Origin: Ensifer sp. MPMI2T
GTDB taxonomy: Bacteria > Pseudomonadota > Alphaproteobacteria > Rhizobiales > Rhizobiaceae
Direction: 5' to 3'
NCBI RefSeq assembly: GCF_004827385.1
Contig: NZ_SRXN01000012.1
Span: forward strand, 1 to 64,000
Length of the DNA stretch: 64,000 nt
A model generated the notes under the pieces. That model was given only the letters and a program-made list of their open reading frames with translations, made no database searches and was not told the DNA's origin. Made by a program: the position numbers and the translations under genes. This document shows positions 17,986-27,267 of this stretch, piece after piece. Position 1 is the first letter of the stretch; each line of letters begins with the position of its first letter.

Positions 17986-18014
17986 GATGCCGCCGCGCAA
18001 GCCGCGGCGGCATC
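17986..18014. terminator. strong hairpin at the 3' end of mfd
   Basis: A perfect 12-bp stem, GATGCCGCCGCG with CGCGGCGGCATC, and a 5-nt loop. It lies just beyond the mfd stop on the minus strand. No T-run follows, so it may be a Rho-assisted or RNA-stabilising 3' end. Confidence 0.55.
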
Positions 18015-18021
18015 TTCGCTT

Positions 18022-21000
18022 TCAGGCAGGCTTTGCAAGGCCAGCAAGCTGCGTCATCACCATGGCGGCGCCGGAAAGCCTCTTGTCCGGCGTTACAAGT
18101 TCGCGTTGGAAGAAAATGCTCTGGTCCGGGCGGATCTTCGCCAGCGTTCCCTGTTTGGCGATGTAACCGACGAGAGCCGCGGGGTTCGGAAACTCCTTGT
18201 TGCGGAACTGAACAACCACACCTTTCGGCCCTGCGTCGAGTTTTTCGACATTTGCCGTGCGGCAGAGCGACTTGATGTAGACGATCTTCAGGAGGTGCTG
18301 AACTTCGGTCGGCAGCGGCCCGAAGCGATCGATCAACTCCGCGCCGAAACCATCGATCTCCTTCAGGTCCGTCAATTCGCCGAGACGCCGGTAGAGTCCG
18401 AGTCTCAAGTTCAGATCCGGCACATAGTCTTCCGGTATCATGACCGGGGTCCCGACCGATATCTGCGGCGACCAGCCGGTGTCGTGGATTTCCTCCTCGC
18501 CCTTGAGCTCGGCAACGGCCTCTTCCAACATCTGCTGGTAAAGCTCGAAGCCGACTTCCTTGATGTGGCCGGACTGTTCCTCGCCGAGCAGGTTGCCGGC
18601 GCCGCGGATATCGAGATCGTGGCTGGCGAGCTGGAAGCCGGCCCCCAGCGTGTCGAGCGATTGCAGCACCTTCAAGCGGCGCTCTGCCGGCCCCGTCAAT
18701 GTCTTGTTGACCGGCAAGGTGAAGAGCGCGAAGGCGCGAACCTTGGATCGGCCCACCCGGCCGCGAAGCTGGTAGAGCTGAGCGAGACCGAACATGTCGG
18801 CGCGGTGCACGATCAGGGTATTGGCGGTCGGCACATCAAGGCCCGATTCGACGATCGTCGTCGAGAGAAGCACGTCATAACGTCCTTCGTAGAAGGCGTT
18901 CATGATGTCCTCGAGCTCGGTTGCCGCCATTTGGCCGTGTGCCACCGCGACTTTCAGTTCCGGAACATCGGATTGTAGGAAATCGCGGATCTCCGAAAGG
19001 TCGCTCAAGCGCGGGCAGACATAGAAGCTTTGGCCGCCGCGATAGTGCTCGCGCATCAGCGTCTCGCGGATCACCAGCGCGTCGAAGGGCGAAATGAAGG
19101 TGCGCACCGCCATGCGGTCGACCGGCGGCGTAGTGATCAGCGACAATTCGCGAACGCCCGTCAAGGCAAGCTGCAGCGTGCGCGGGATAGGCGTTGCCGA
19201 CAGGGTCAGCACATGCACGTCGGATTTCAGCTCCTTTAGCCGTTCCTTGTGCTTGACGCCGAAGTGCTGCTCCTCGTCGACGATCAGTAGCCCGAGATTG
19301 GCAAACTTGACCGAGGAGCCGAGCAGCGCGTGCGTGCCGACGACGATGTCGGTCTTGCCGTCGGCCACTTCGTTCTTCGTCAGCGCCAGCTCCTTCGAGC
19401 CGACGAGCCGCGAAGCCTGCTGGATGCGCACCGGCAAACCGCGGAACCGCTCGGAGAAGGTCCTGAAATGCTGCCGGGCAAGCAGCGTCGTCGGGACGAC
19501 GACCGCGACCTGCACCCCGTTCATCGCCGCGATGAAGGCGGCGCGCAGCGCCACTTCCGTCTTGCCGAAGCCGACATCACCGCAAACCAGGCGATCCATC
19601 GGACGGCCGCTTCCAAGATCGTCGCGGACGGCGTCGATCGAGTTCATCTGATCTTCGGTTTCATCGTAGGGGAAGCGCGCGGCGAACTCGTCATAGACCC
19701 CATCATGGGCGACCAGAACAGGCGCGTGGCGGGTATGCCGTTCGGCAGCGATGCGGATAAGGCCTCCGGCCATATCAAGCAGCCGCTTCTTGAGCTTGGC
19801 CTTGCGCGCCTGCCATGCGACGCCGCCGAGCTTGTCAAGAATTGCATCCGTGCCTTCAGAGCCATAACGTGAAAGAAGCTCGATGTTCTCGACCGGCAGA
19901 AAGAGCTTGGCATCCTCCGCATAGACAAGCTCAAGACAGTCATGCGGCGCGCCGGCTGCCTCGATTGTGCGCAAGCCAATGAAACGGCCGATACCGTGTT
20001 CGGCATGGACGACATAGCTGCCCTCGTCGAGACCGGTCACCTCCGCGATGAAGTCGGCGCCACGTTTGCGACGTTTCGACCGGCGCACCATCCGGTCGCC
20101 AAGGATGTCCTGTTCGCCGATAATTACGAGGTCGCCGGTCTCGAAGCCTGCTTCGAGGCTGAGAACTGCAGAAGCCGCCTCGCCGGCCTTCAGCGAGCGC
20201 ACATCGGACAAAGCCTTGATCGGACGAATATTCGCGAGCCCGTGTTCGCCGAGAACCTGCAAAAGACGATCGAGCGATCCTTCCGTCCACCCCGAAATGA
20301 CGACCTTCGCGCCCCTCGCCCGCGTTTCGGCGATGTGCTTCACGGCTTGATCGAACACATTCGCGCGTTCGCCGTCACTTTCGATCTCGCCCGCCGCCTT
20401 TGCCCAGCGCAGTCCCTGTCGCGCCTCGATGGCGACGACCTGGCGCGCTTCACCTTCATGCTCGTGAAATGGCGACAGGCGGACGGCGTTACGTTCGGAG
20501 AGCATCGCGCCAAAACCATTGGCGCTCACATAAAGCAGCTCCGGCGGCACGGGCTTGTAGGGCGTGCCTTGGGAGATCTGGCTTTTGCCCGGCGATGCGG
20601 AGGCAAGGCGCGCATCATAATAGTCGAGGATGAGCTTCGACCGCTCCGCCGCCGCTTCGCGCACCAGATGGTCCGTGACGATGCGGAAACCACCCAGGTA
20701 ATCGAAGACCGTCTCCAGGCCATCGTAGAAGAGCGGCAGCCAGTGCTCCATGCCGGCGTAGCGGCGCCCTTCCGATACCGCCTGATAAAGCGCATCGTCC
20801 CGCGTCGCGGCACCGAAGAGTGACAAATATTGCTTGCGGAAATGGCTGATCGTTTCCGGCGTCAGCGACACTTCGCTCATCGGGTTGAGATCGAGCGAGC
20901 GCACCTGGCCGGTCGTGCGCTGGCTCACCGGGTCGAAGGAGCGAATCGTCTCAAGGGTGTCGCCGAAGAAATCCAGGCGCAACGGTTCGCCGCTCCCGGG

Positions 21001-21531
21001 CACATAAACGTCGAGAATGCCGCCTCGGACGGCGAACTCGCCGACCTCGCGCACGGTCGGCACGCGCTCGAAACCGTTTCGCTCCAGCCGCGCGGCAAGA
21101 TCATCCATGCGGACCTGATTGCCCGGCCTTGCCGAAAAGGCGAGGCTCTCGATCACATCCTGCGGAGAAATCTTCTGAAGGGCCGCGTTGACGGTGACCA
21201 GCACGATCGCCGGATGCGGCTTCGCCCGGTGCGTTATCAATGCACTCAATGCGGCAAGCCTCCGCGCGGAAGTGTCGGCACTCGGGGATACGCGGTCGTA
21301 GGGCAGGCAATCCCAGCCCGGCAGGGTGAGAACCGGAATGTCAGGGGCCACGAAGCCGAGAATCTGCTCAAGGTCGGCGATCCGCTGACCGTCGGAAAGG
21401 ATATAGGCGACAGGGCTCCCCGCGCGCGCCAACTCGGCAAGTACCAGTGCCTCGGCGCCGGACGGCACCGGGCCGATCGTCACCTCCCGTGCGGTGGAAA
21501 GGATCTTCTTCGGGTCAAGGCCAGATATCAT
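18022..21531 (-). CDS. mfd: transcription-repair coupling factor
   Basis: 1169 residues, the usual Mfd length. Mfd removes stalled RNA polymerase at DNA lesions and recruits UvrA. Domain order: a UvrB-like N-terminal region (about 1-340), the CarD-like RNA-polymerase-interacting domain (GSYVVHAEHGIGRFIG, about 500-560), and a RecG-like translocase with Walker A GDVGFGKTE (about 650), DEEQ box (about 750) and the TRG motif region. The TRCF domain (about 1010-1110) is followed by a short tail. It starts 9 nt after sdhE, so the two are probably cotranscribed. Confidence 0.98.
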   Translation of the reverse strand: MISGLDPKKILSTAREVTIGPVPSGAEALVLAELARAGSPVAYILSDGQRIADLEQILGFVAPDIPVLTLPGWDCLPYDRVSPSADTSARRLAALSALITHRAKPHPAIVLVTVNAALQKISPQDVIESLAFSARPGNQVRMDDLAARLERNGFERVPTVREVGEFAVRGGILDVYVPGSGEPLRLDFFGDTLETIRSFDPVSQRTTGQVRSLDLNPMSEVSLTPETISHFRKQYLSLFGAATRDDALYQAVSEGRRYAGMEHWLPLFYDGLETVFDYLGGFRIVTDHLVREAAAERSKLILDYYDARLASASPGKSQISQGTPYKPVPPELLYVSANGFGAMLSERNAVRLSPFHEHEGEARQVVAIEARQGLRWAKAAGEIESDGERANVFDQAVKHIAETRARGAKVVISGWTEGSLDRLLQVLGEHGLANIRPIKALSDVRSLKAGEAASAVLSLEAGFETGDLVIIGEQDILGDRMVRRSKRRKRGADFIAEVTGLDEGSYVVHAEHGIGRFIGLRTIEAAGAPHDCLELVYAEDAKLFLPVENIELLSRYGSEGTDAILDKLGGVAWQARKAKLKKRLLDMAGGLIRIAAERHTRHAPVLVAHDGVYDEFAARFPYDETEDQMNSIDAVRDDLGSGRPMDRLVCGDVGFGKTEVALRAAFIAAMNGVQVAVVVPTTLLARQHFRTFSERFRGLPVRIQQASRLVGSKELALTKNEVADGKTDIVVGTHALLGSSVKFANLGLLIVDEEQHFGVKHKERLKELKSDVHVLTLSATPIPRTLQLALTGVRELSLITTPPVDRMAVRTFISPFDALVIRETLMREHYRGGQSFYVCPRLSDLSEIRDFLQSDVPELKVAVAHGQMAATELEDIMNAFYEGRYDVLLSTTIVESGLDVPTANTLIVHRADMFGLAQLYQLRGRVGRSKVRAFALFTLPVNKTLTGPAERRLKVLQSLDTLGAGFQLASHDLDIRGAGNLLGEEQSGHIKEVGFELYQQMLEEAVAELKGEEEIHDTGWSPQISVGTPVMIPEDYVPDLNLRLGLYRRLGELTDLKEIDGFGAELIDRFGPLPTEVQHLLKIVYIKSLCRTANVEKLDAGPKGVVVQFRNKEFPNPAALVGYIAKQGTLAKIRPDQSIFFQRELVTPDKRLSGAAMVMTQLAGLAKPA

Positions 21532-21540
21532 TGCTTGTGT

Positions 21541-21846
21541 CTATTTCGTTTCCTGACGAAGCTTGTCGAAGTCGGGGCGATAAGCCGCGATCCGGCTGAA
21601 CAACGGTGTCGCATAACGCTCCGGAAGGGCCTGTTCGCCGGTGATCCATCGCACGAGATCGTTATCTTCCTCGCGCATGATCATTTCCAGTTCATCGAGC
21701 TCCACATCCGACAAGCTCGCCAACTCCGTCTCGGCGAACTGCCCAAGAATCAAATCCATCTCGCGAATGCCGCGATGCCAAGAACGAAAGAGGATTCTGC
21801 GCCGACGCGGGTCGAGATCGGCGCTTGTACGCGTGATGCCGGTCAT
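21541..21846 (-). CDS. sdhE: FAD assembly factor SdhE (succinate dehydrogenase)
   Basis: A 101-residue SdhE/SDH5 (DUF339) protein that promotes covalent attachment of FAD to the succinate dehydrogenase flavoprotein. The RGIREMD segment is the conserved RGxxExD motif, and NDLVRWITG near residue 75 is also typical. It precedes mfd by 9 nt and is divergent from recG; the 122-bp region between sdhE and recG must hold both promoters. The ATG at 21846 has AAGGATT upstream. Confidence 0.93.
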   Translation of the reverse strand: MTGITRTSADLDPRRRRILFRSWHRGIREMDLILGQFAETELASLSDVELDELEMIMREEDNDLVRWITGEQALPERYATPLFSRIAAYRPDFDKLRQETK

Positions 21847-21968
21847 GGAAAATCCTTCCTGCCGCCCGCTGCCAAGGCGGCGGGTTTTTAGTCACTGGGC
21901 TCTATAAACGCTGGAAGGCGCGTTGTCAGCCTTGCCAAAGCCGGAATTATCGTCGCAATTTCATCATC

Positions 21969-24074
21969 ATGCGCCCTACCCTCCTCGACCCGCTGTTTTC
22001 GCCTCTCGACACGCTGCCCGGCATCGGTCCGAAAACCGGCGAGCTCTATGCGCGTCTGCTTGGCCGTGAAACGATCGACGATTGCCGGGTGATCGATCTT
22101 GTTTTTCATGCGCCCCATTCACTGATCGATCGACGCCAGCAACCGGGCATTGCCTACGCGCCGCAAGGGTCGGTCGTCACCATCACCGGCCGCGTCGACC
22201 GGCACCAGCCATCACCTCGCGGCAGACCGAACGTACCCTACCGGGTATTCCTGCACGATGACACCGGCGAGCTGGCGCTTACCTTCTTTCGCGTCAAGGG
22301 AAACTGGCTGGAAAAGGCACTGCCAGTCAATGAGACCGTTGTCGTCAGCGGCAAGGTGGATTGGTTCAACGGCCGTGCGTCGATGGTGCATCCCGACTAT
22401 ATGGTCAGGGTCGCTGAGGCGGAAAATCTGCCACTCGTCGAGCCCGTCTACGGGCTGACTGCCGGCCTCTCCCCGCGAACGTTGCGGCGCTCCATCGAGG
22501 CAGCGGTGGCGCGGGTGCCGGATCTACCCGAGTGGCTTGACGATGCGCTGCTCCGTCAACAAGGCTTTCAAAGCGCAAGGGAGAGTTTCCACCGCCTACA
22601 CGAGCCTCGGGATGAAAGAGACATCGATGCACAGGCCCCCGCGCGGCGGCGACTCGCCTATGACGAATTCCTTGCCGGGCAATTATCGCTTTCACTCGTG
22701 CGCCAACGGCTACGCAAGGTCGCCGGAACACCTGTTCATCCGACGGGCAAATTGAGTGAGCAGGTCATCCGTGCGCTGCCTTTCTCGCTCACGGCGAGCC
22801 AGTCGGCCGCGATCCGCGACATACTTGCCGACATGTCCGGCAGCGATCGCATGCTGCGCCTGCTGCAAGGCGACGTTGGCTCCGGCAAGACGGCGGTGGC
22901 GCTGATGGCCATGATCGCCGCGATCGAATCCGGCGGCCAAGCAGTGCTGATGGCGCCAACCGAAATCCTCGCCCGGCAGCATTATGCCACGCTTTCGAAA
23001 ATGGCCGCGCCGGCCGGTATCGGGATCGATGTTCTGACCGGGCGCACGAAGGGCAAGGAGCGCGAAGCGATCCTGGAAAGGATCGCTTCCGGCGAAACGC
23101 AGATGGTGATCGGAACGCACGCCCTGTTCCAGGAGGCCGTGAACTATCATCAACTCGTGCTCTCCATCGTCGACGAGCAGCATCGTTTCGGCGTCCATCA
23201 ACGGCTGCGACTCACCGCCAAAGGCATTTCCCCACACATGCTCGTTATGACGGCGACACCCATTCCGCGCACACTGGTGCTCGCCGCGTTCGGCGACATG
23301 GATGTCTCCAAGCTCACCGAGAAGCCGGCCGGGCGAAAGCCGATACAGACGGTGACCATTCCCACCGAGCGCACCGATGAGATCGTCGACAGGCTCGATG
23401 CGGCGCTCGGCCAAGGCAAGAAAGCCTACTGGATCTGCCCGCTCGTCGAGGAGTCCGAGGAAAGTGACGTGATGTCAGCCGATGAGCGCTATCAGTGTCT
23501 TATCCAGCGCTTCGGCAATGACGTCGGTCTCGTTCATGGCCGCATGTCCGGTCCGGACAAGGACGCCGGGATGCTCGCCTTCAAGAACGGCGAGATTCGC
23601 CTGCTCGTGGCGACCACGGTGGTCGAGGTCGGCGTGGATGTTCCCGACGCTACGATCATGGTGATCGAGCACGCGGAGCGCTTCGGTCTGGCACAGCTGC
23701 ATCAGCTAAGGGGCCGCGTCGGCCGAGGCGATGAGGCATCGACCTGCATCCTCCTGTACAAGAGCCCGCTCAGCGAAGCGGGCCGCGCGCGCCTTTCCAT
23801 TCTGCGCGAGACTGAGGACGGGTTCCTGATTGCCGAGGAAGACCTGAAACTGCGTGGCGAAGGCGAGCTTCTTGGAACGCGCCAATCCGGCACACCCGGC
23901 TTCCGTATCGCAAGCCTCGAGGCGCACGGTGATCTTCTAGAGATCGCCCGCGGGGATGCCGCCTATGTCATAGAGCGCGATCCCGAACTGACGTCTGAGC
24001 GTGGCGAAGCCTTGAGAACGCTCCTCTATCTTTACCGGCGCGACGAGGCGATCCGTTTCCTGCGCGCCGGTTGA
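21969..24074 (+). CDS. recG: ATP-dependent DNA helicase RecG
   Basis: 701 residues. RecG reverses stalled replication forks and processes Holliday junctions. The N-terminal wedge/OB domain (LPGIGPKTGELYARLL, then VTITGRVD) is followed by Walker A LLQGDVGSGKTAVAL (about residue 300), a DEQHRFG box (about 400), TATPIPRT and the HGRMSG-x-DK motif. The C-terminal LRGEGELLGTRQSG is family-specific. It ends 8 nt from the convergent DUF502 gene with no obvious terminator between them. Confidence 0.98.
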   Translation: MRPTLLDPLFSPLDTLPGIGPKTGELYARLLGRETIDDCRVIDLVFHAPHSLIDRRQQPGIAYAPQGSVVTITGRVDRHQPSPRGRPNVPYRVFLHDDTGELALTFFRVKGNWLEKALPVNETVVVSGKVDWFNGRASMVHPDYMVRVAEAENLPLVEPVYGLTAGLSPRTLRRSIEAAVARVPDLPEWLDDALLRQQGFQSARESFHRLHEPRDERDIDAQAPARRRLAYDEFLAGQLSLSLVRQRLRKVAGTPVHPTGKLSEQVIRALPFSLTASQSAAIRDILADMSGSDRMLRLLQGDVGSGKTAVALMAMIAAIESGGQAVLMAPTEILARQHYATLSKMAAPAGIGIDVLTGRTKGKEREAILERIASGETQMVIGTHALFQEAVNYHQLVLSIVDEQHRFGVHQRLRLTAKGISPHMLVMTATPIPRTLVLAAFGDMDVSKLTEKPAGRKPIQTVTIPTERTDEIVDRLDAALGQGKKAYWICPLVEESEESDVMSADERYQCLIQRFGNDVGLVHGRMSGPDKDAGMLAFKNGEIRLLVATTVVEVGVDVPDATIMVIEHAERFGLAQLHQLRGRVGRGDEASTCILLYKSPLSEAGRARLSILRETEDGFLIAEEDLKLRGEGELLGTRQSGTPGFRIASLEAHGDLLEIARGDAAYVIERDPELTSERGEALRTLLYLYRRDEAIRFLRAG

Positions 24075-24082
24075 TATGGCGG

Positions 24083-24772
24083 TCAGGCCGTCTTCTGCTG
24101 CGCGACCGGCCGTGGCGCATTGGCCAGCGGCCTGTGATCTGGTGCCACGAGACCGCCGGAGATCAGGAGCTTGGCCGCGTCCTCGGCGCTCATCTGCAAC
24201 GGGATGATCTTCTCCCGTGGCACGAATAAGAGATATCCGGCGGTCGGAAGCGGCGTCGGCGGCAAGAATACAGCGACCATATCCATGCCGCGCTCGTTGA
24301 ATTTGGCGGCGATCTCACCTTTCGCGTCGGTGGCGATGAAGACAAGAGACCAAAGCCCCGGGCTCGGATATTCGATCAGCCCCGCCGTCTTGAAGGATGA
24401 GGACTGGTCCTGGAGCACAGTCTGAAAAATCTGCTTCAAGGACTTGTAGATTGTGCGGACAAGCGGCATCCGATTGAGAAGCGACTCGCCGAAATTGACG
24501 ATCGACCGACCGACGAGGTTCGCGGTCATGAAACCGACGAGCGTAATGACGACGATTGCGACGAGGAGGCCAAAGCCCGGGATCGCCACCGGTAAATAGT
24601 TGTCCGGATTGTAGAAGCTCGGCAGATAGGGCTTCACCCAGCTATCCGCCCATTCGATGAAAGAGCGGACCAGCCAAACCGTGATAGCCACGGGTGCGCA
24701 GATTATGAGCCCCGTGAGAAAGTAATTGCGCAGCCGGGCTGCGATGATGCCGCTTTTGGAACCGTCCGTCAT
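24083..24772 (-). CDS. DUF502 membrane protein
   Basis: A 229-residue inner-membrane protein of the DUF502 family. Two hydrophobic segments (about 15-35, NYFLTGLIICAPVAITVWLV; about 65-90, GFGLLVAIVVITLVGFMTAN) precede a soluble beta domain with VFLPPTPLPTAGYLLFVP, the family signature. Biochemical role is unknown. The ATG at 24772 was chosen because the longer frame upstream overlaps the GNAT gene and reads as non-protein. It lies at the end of the glmU-glmS-GNAT run. Confidence 0.9.
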   Translation of the reverse strand: MTDGSKSGIIAARLRNYFLTGLIICAPVAITVWLVRSFIEWADSWVKPYLPSFYNPDNYLPVAIPGFGLLVAIVVITLVGFMTANLVGRSIVNFGESLLNRMPLVRTIYKSLKQIFQTVLQDQSSSFKTAGLIEYPSPGLWSLVFIATDAKGEIAAKFNERGMDMVAVFLPPTPLPTAGYLLFVPREKIIPLQMSAEDAAKLLISGGLVAPDHRPLANAPRPVAQQKTA

Positions 24773-24791
24773 GCCGTTGCCATCGACCCCG

Positions 24792-25289
24792 TCAACCCGG
24801 CCCGAAGGCCGGATGATAGCTGAGCGTGCCGGAAACTCGCGCTTCCGACAAGTGTAGAACCATGAGATATTGCGGCGCACAACCCGGAAAAACAAGGGCC
24901 GGCTCGTGGGCAAATCCGAACTTTCGATAGAAGGCCGGCTCACCGACGACGACGCAGCCCGACGCGCCGGATCCACGTAAGATATCAAGACCATGACGGA
25001 TGAGCGCGCTGCCCACGCCGCGTCCTTGCCTGTCCGGCCGCACCGAAGCCGGACCGAGGCCATACCACCCGGCAGCGGAGGGGGTGATCGTCACCGGAGA
25101 AAAGGCGATGTGAGCAATCACCTCGCCAGCGTCTTCCGCAACAAGCGACAGGGTAAGCGCGCCGGCGGCGCGCAAGCGCTCGATGATGAGCGGTTCTGTC
25201 TGGTCGCTATGCGGATGACCGGCGAAGGCGGCGGCGGTCACATCGCGGATAGCCTCGTGATCGTCGCTCCGCTCCGGCCGGATGATCAT
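24792..25289 (-). CDS. GNAT-family N-acetyltransferase
   Basis: A 165-residue GNAT protein. The acetyl-CoA pyrophosphate loop is VRPDRQGRGVGSALIRHG (Q/RxxGxG/A), preceded by GPASV. GEPAFYRKFGF is the usual strand-helix after motif A in the YhbS-like group. The acceptor is unknown. Its ATG overlaps the glmS stop by 4 nt, so it is probably translated with glmS. Confidence 0.92.
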   Translation of the reverse strand: MIIRPERSDDHEAIRDVTAAAFAGHPHSDQTEPLIIERLRAAGALTLSLVAEDAGEVIAHIAFSPVTITPSAAGWYGLGPASVRPDRQGRGVGSALIRHGLDILRGSGASGCVVVGEPAFYRKFGFAHEPALVFPGCAPQYLMVLHLSEARVSGTLSYHPAFGPG

Positions 25290-27112
25290 TCGACGGTTAC
25301 CGACTTGGCCAAGTTACGCGGCTGGTCGACATCGGTGCCCATGAACACGGCCGTGTGATAGGCAAGAAGCTGGATCGGCAACGCGAAGATCATCGGTGCG
25401 ACGATCTCGTCGACGTTCGGCAACACGATCGTATGCATCGTGTCGAGCTTCGACGCGGCAGCTCCCGTCTCGTCCGTAATGAGAATGATGCGCCCGCCAC
25501 GAGCGGCAACTTCCTGCATGTTCGAGACCGTCTTATCGAAGAAACGGTCGTGCGGCGCGATGACGATAACCGGCATGTTCTCGTCGATCAGCGCGATCGG
25601 TCCGTGCTTCAGCTCGCCGGCCGCATAGCCTTCCGCATGGATGTAGGAAATCTCCTTAAGCTTCAGCGCGCCTTCCATCGCCAGCGGGAAGCTGGTACCG
25701 CGGCCGAGGTAGAGCACGTCACGGCACTTCGACAGCTCACGCGACAGCAGTTCGATCTTCGGCTGGATGCTGTTCAACACCTGGCCCATGATGCGCGGCA
25801 TCTCGGCAAGACTTCTCACAAGCGCCTGTTCTTCCTGCTCGCTGACAGTGCCTCGCGCGCGGCCAGCGCTGATGGCAAGCGCGGCTAACACGGCAAGCTG
25901 GCAGGTGAAGGCCTTGGTCGAAGCCACGCCGATCTCGGGACCGGCGAGGATCGGGAAGACGGCGTCTGACTCCCGCGCGATCGTTGATTCGCGGGTATTG
26001 ACGACGGCGCCGATCTTCAGGCCGTGTTCCTTGCAGTACCGGAGCGATGCCAGCGTATCGGCCGTTTCGCCAGACTGCGAAATGAAGAGAGCGGCCGATT
26101 GAGGCGAGAGCGGGATCTCGCGATAGCGGAACTCCGAGGCGACATCGATTTCGACCGGAAGACGCGCGTAACGCTCGAACCAGTACTTGCCGATCAGCCC
26201 GGCGAGATAGGCGGTGCCGCAGGCGGAAAGCGCAAGACTCGGCACTTTGGCGAAATCGATGGCATCGGAAACAGCGGTCACGCGGTTTTCGATGAAGTTG
26301 ATGTAGTGGCCGAGCGCGTGGGAGATGACCTCCGGCTGCTCGTAGATTTCCTTCTCCATGAAATGGCGATGATTGCCCTTGTCGACCATATAGGCCGCAG
26401 CCATCGAAATCTGACGCGGGCGCGCGACGACATTTCCGTCAATGTCGAAGATGTGCGCGCCGGCCCTGCCGATAACGGCCCAGTCGCCATCGATCAGATA
26501 GGTAATTTCATTGGTGAAGGGCGCCAGGGCGATTGCATCCGACCCCAGGAACATTTCGCCGTCGCCATGGCCAATCGCGAGCGGTGGCCCGTTTCTGGCT
26601 GCCATGATCGTGGATGGGTCATCCTCAAAGAGCACGGCAAGCGCATAGGCCCCGGTTACGCGCTGCAGCATCGCGTGCATCGCTTCGCGGCGCCCCATAC
26701 CATCGCGATGGTATTTTGCCAGGAGATGCGCCACGACTTCCGTATCGGTATCGGTGCGGAACTCGGCGCCAGACGCGGCGAGTTCATCCTTTAGCTCCGC
26801 GAAGTTCTCGATAATGCCATTGTGGACCACGGCAACGCCGTCGGTGAAATGGGGATGCGCATTGCGCTCCGTCGGTGCGCCATGCGTCGCCCAGCGCGTG
26901 TGGGCAATGCCGATGCTGCCGGCCAGCGGCTCCTCTTTTAGCTTCGCTTCGAGGTTGAACAGCTTCCCCTCGGCACGGCGGCGCTTCAACCGGCCGCCGT
27001 CGATGGTTGCGACACCGGCCGAATCATAACCGCGATACTCCAGCCGCTTCAACGCATCGACCAACCGCTCCGATACCGGCTGATTCCCCACGATGCCAAC
27101 AATCCCGCACAT
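25286..27112 (-). CDS. glmS: glucosamine-6-phosphate synthase (isomerizing)
   Basis: 608 residues. It makes glucosamine-6-phosphate from fructose-6-phosphate and glutamine, the entry to UDP-GlcNAc for peptidoglycan and LPS. Cys2 (after Met removal, the glutaminase nucleophile) starts MCGIVGIVG; HTRWATHGAPTERNAHPH completes the glutaminase site. Two SIS sugar-isomerase domains follow (SQSGETADTLASL near residue 350). The C-terminal NLAKSVTVE is diagnostic. It lies 155 nt downstream of glmU. Confidence 0.98.
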   Translation of the reverse strand: MCGIVGIVGNQPVSERLVDALKRLEYRGYDSAGVATIDGGRLKRRRAEGKLFNLEAKLKEEPLAGSIGIAHTRWATHGAPTERNAHPHFTDGVAVVHNGIIENFAELKDELAASGAEFRTDTDTEVVAHLLAKYHRDGMGRREAMHAMLQRVTGAYALAVLFEDDPSTIMAARNGPPLAIGHGDGEMFLGSDAIALAPFTNEITYLIDGDWAVIGRAGAHIFDIDGNVVARPRQISMAAAYMVDKGNHRHFMEKEIYEQPEVISHALGHYINFIENRVTAVSDAIDFAKVPSLALSACGTAYLAGLIGKYWFERYARLPVEIDVASEFRYREIPLSPQSAALFISQSGETADTLASLRYCKEHGLKIGAVVNTRESTIARESDAVFPILAGPEIGVASTKAFTCQLAVLAALAISAGRARGTVSEQEEQALVRSLAEMPRIMGQVLNSIQPKIELLSRELSKCRDVLYLGRGTSFPLAMEGALKLKEISYIHAEGYAAGELKHGPIALIDENMPVIVIAPHDRFFDKTVSNMQEVAARGGRIILITDETGAAASKLDTMHTIVLPNVDEIVAPMIFALPIQLLAYHTAVFMGTDVDQPRNLAKSVTVE

Positions 27113-27233
27113 ATCCCTCTCCGCGTTATCTTCACGCCTGTCACGGCGCGGTGGTTACCCCACACCTCGACGCCTTCAGGCTTTGGTAGCGAAATTGCCG
27201 CGCGAGGCAATCCCGCGCGATTTCACTTTCAAT

Positions 27234-27265
27234 TTCAGTATTTAACGAGTTCAGTATTTAACGAG
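27234..27265. repeat. perfect 16-bp tandem duplication
   Basis: TTCAGTATTTAACGAG occurs twice back to back, just after the glmU stop in the glmU-glmS spacer. A slippage product is likely. The TTAA content could affect a promoter or CtrA-like half-site for glmS. Confidence 0.9.
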
Positions 27266-27267
27266 AT

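Noticed and set aside
18106-21891. Several long plus-strand frames opposite mfd
   Set aside because: Mirror frames of mfd codon bias without initiation sites or family resemblance.
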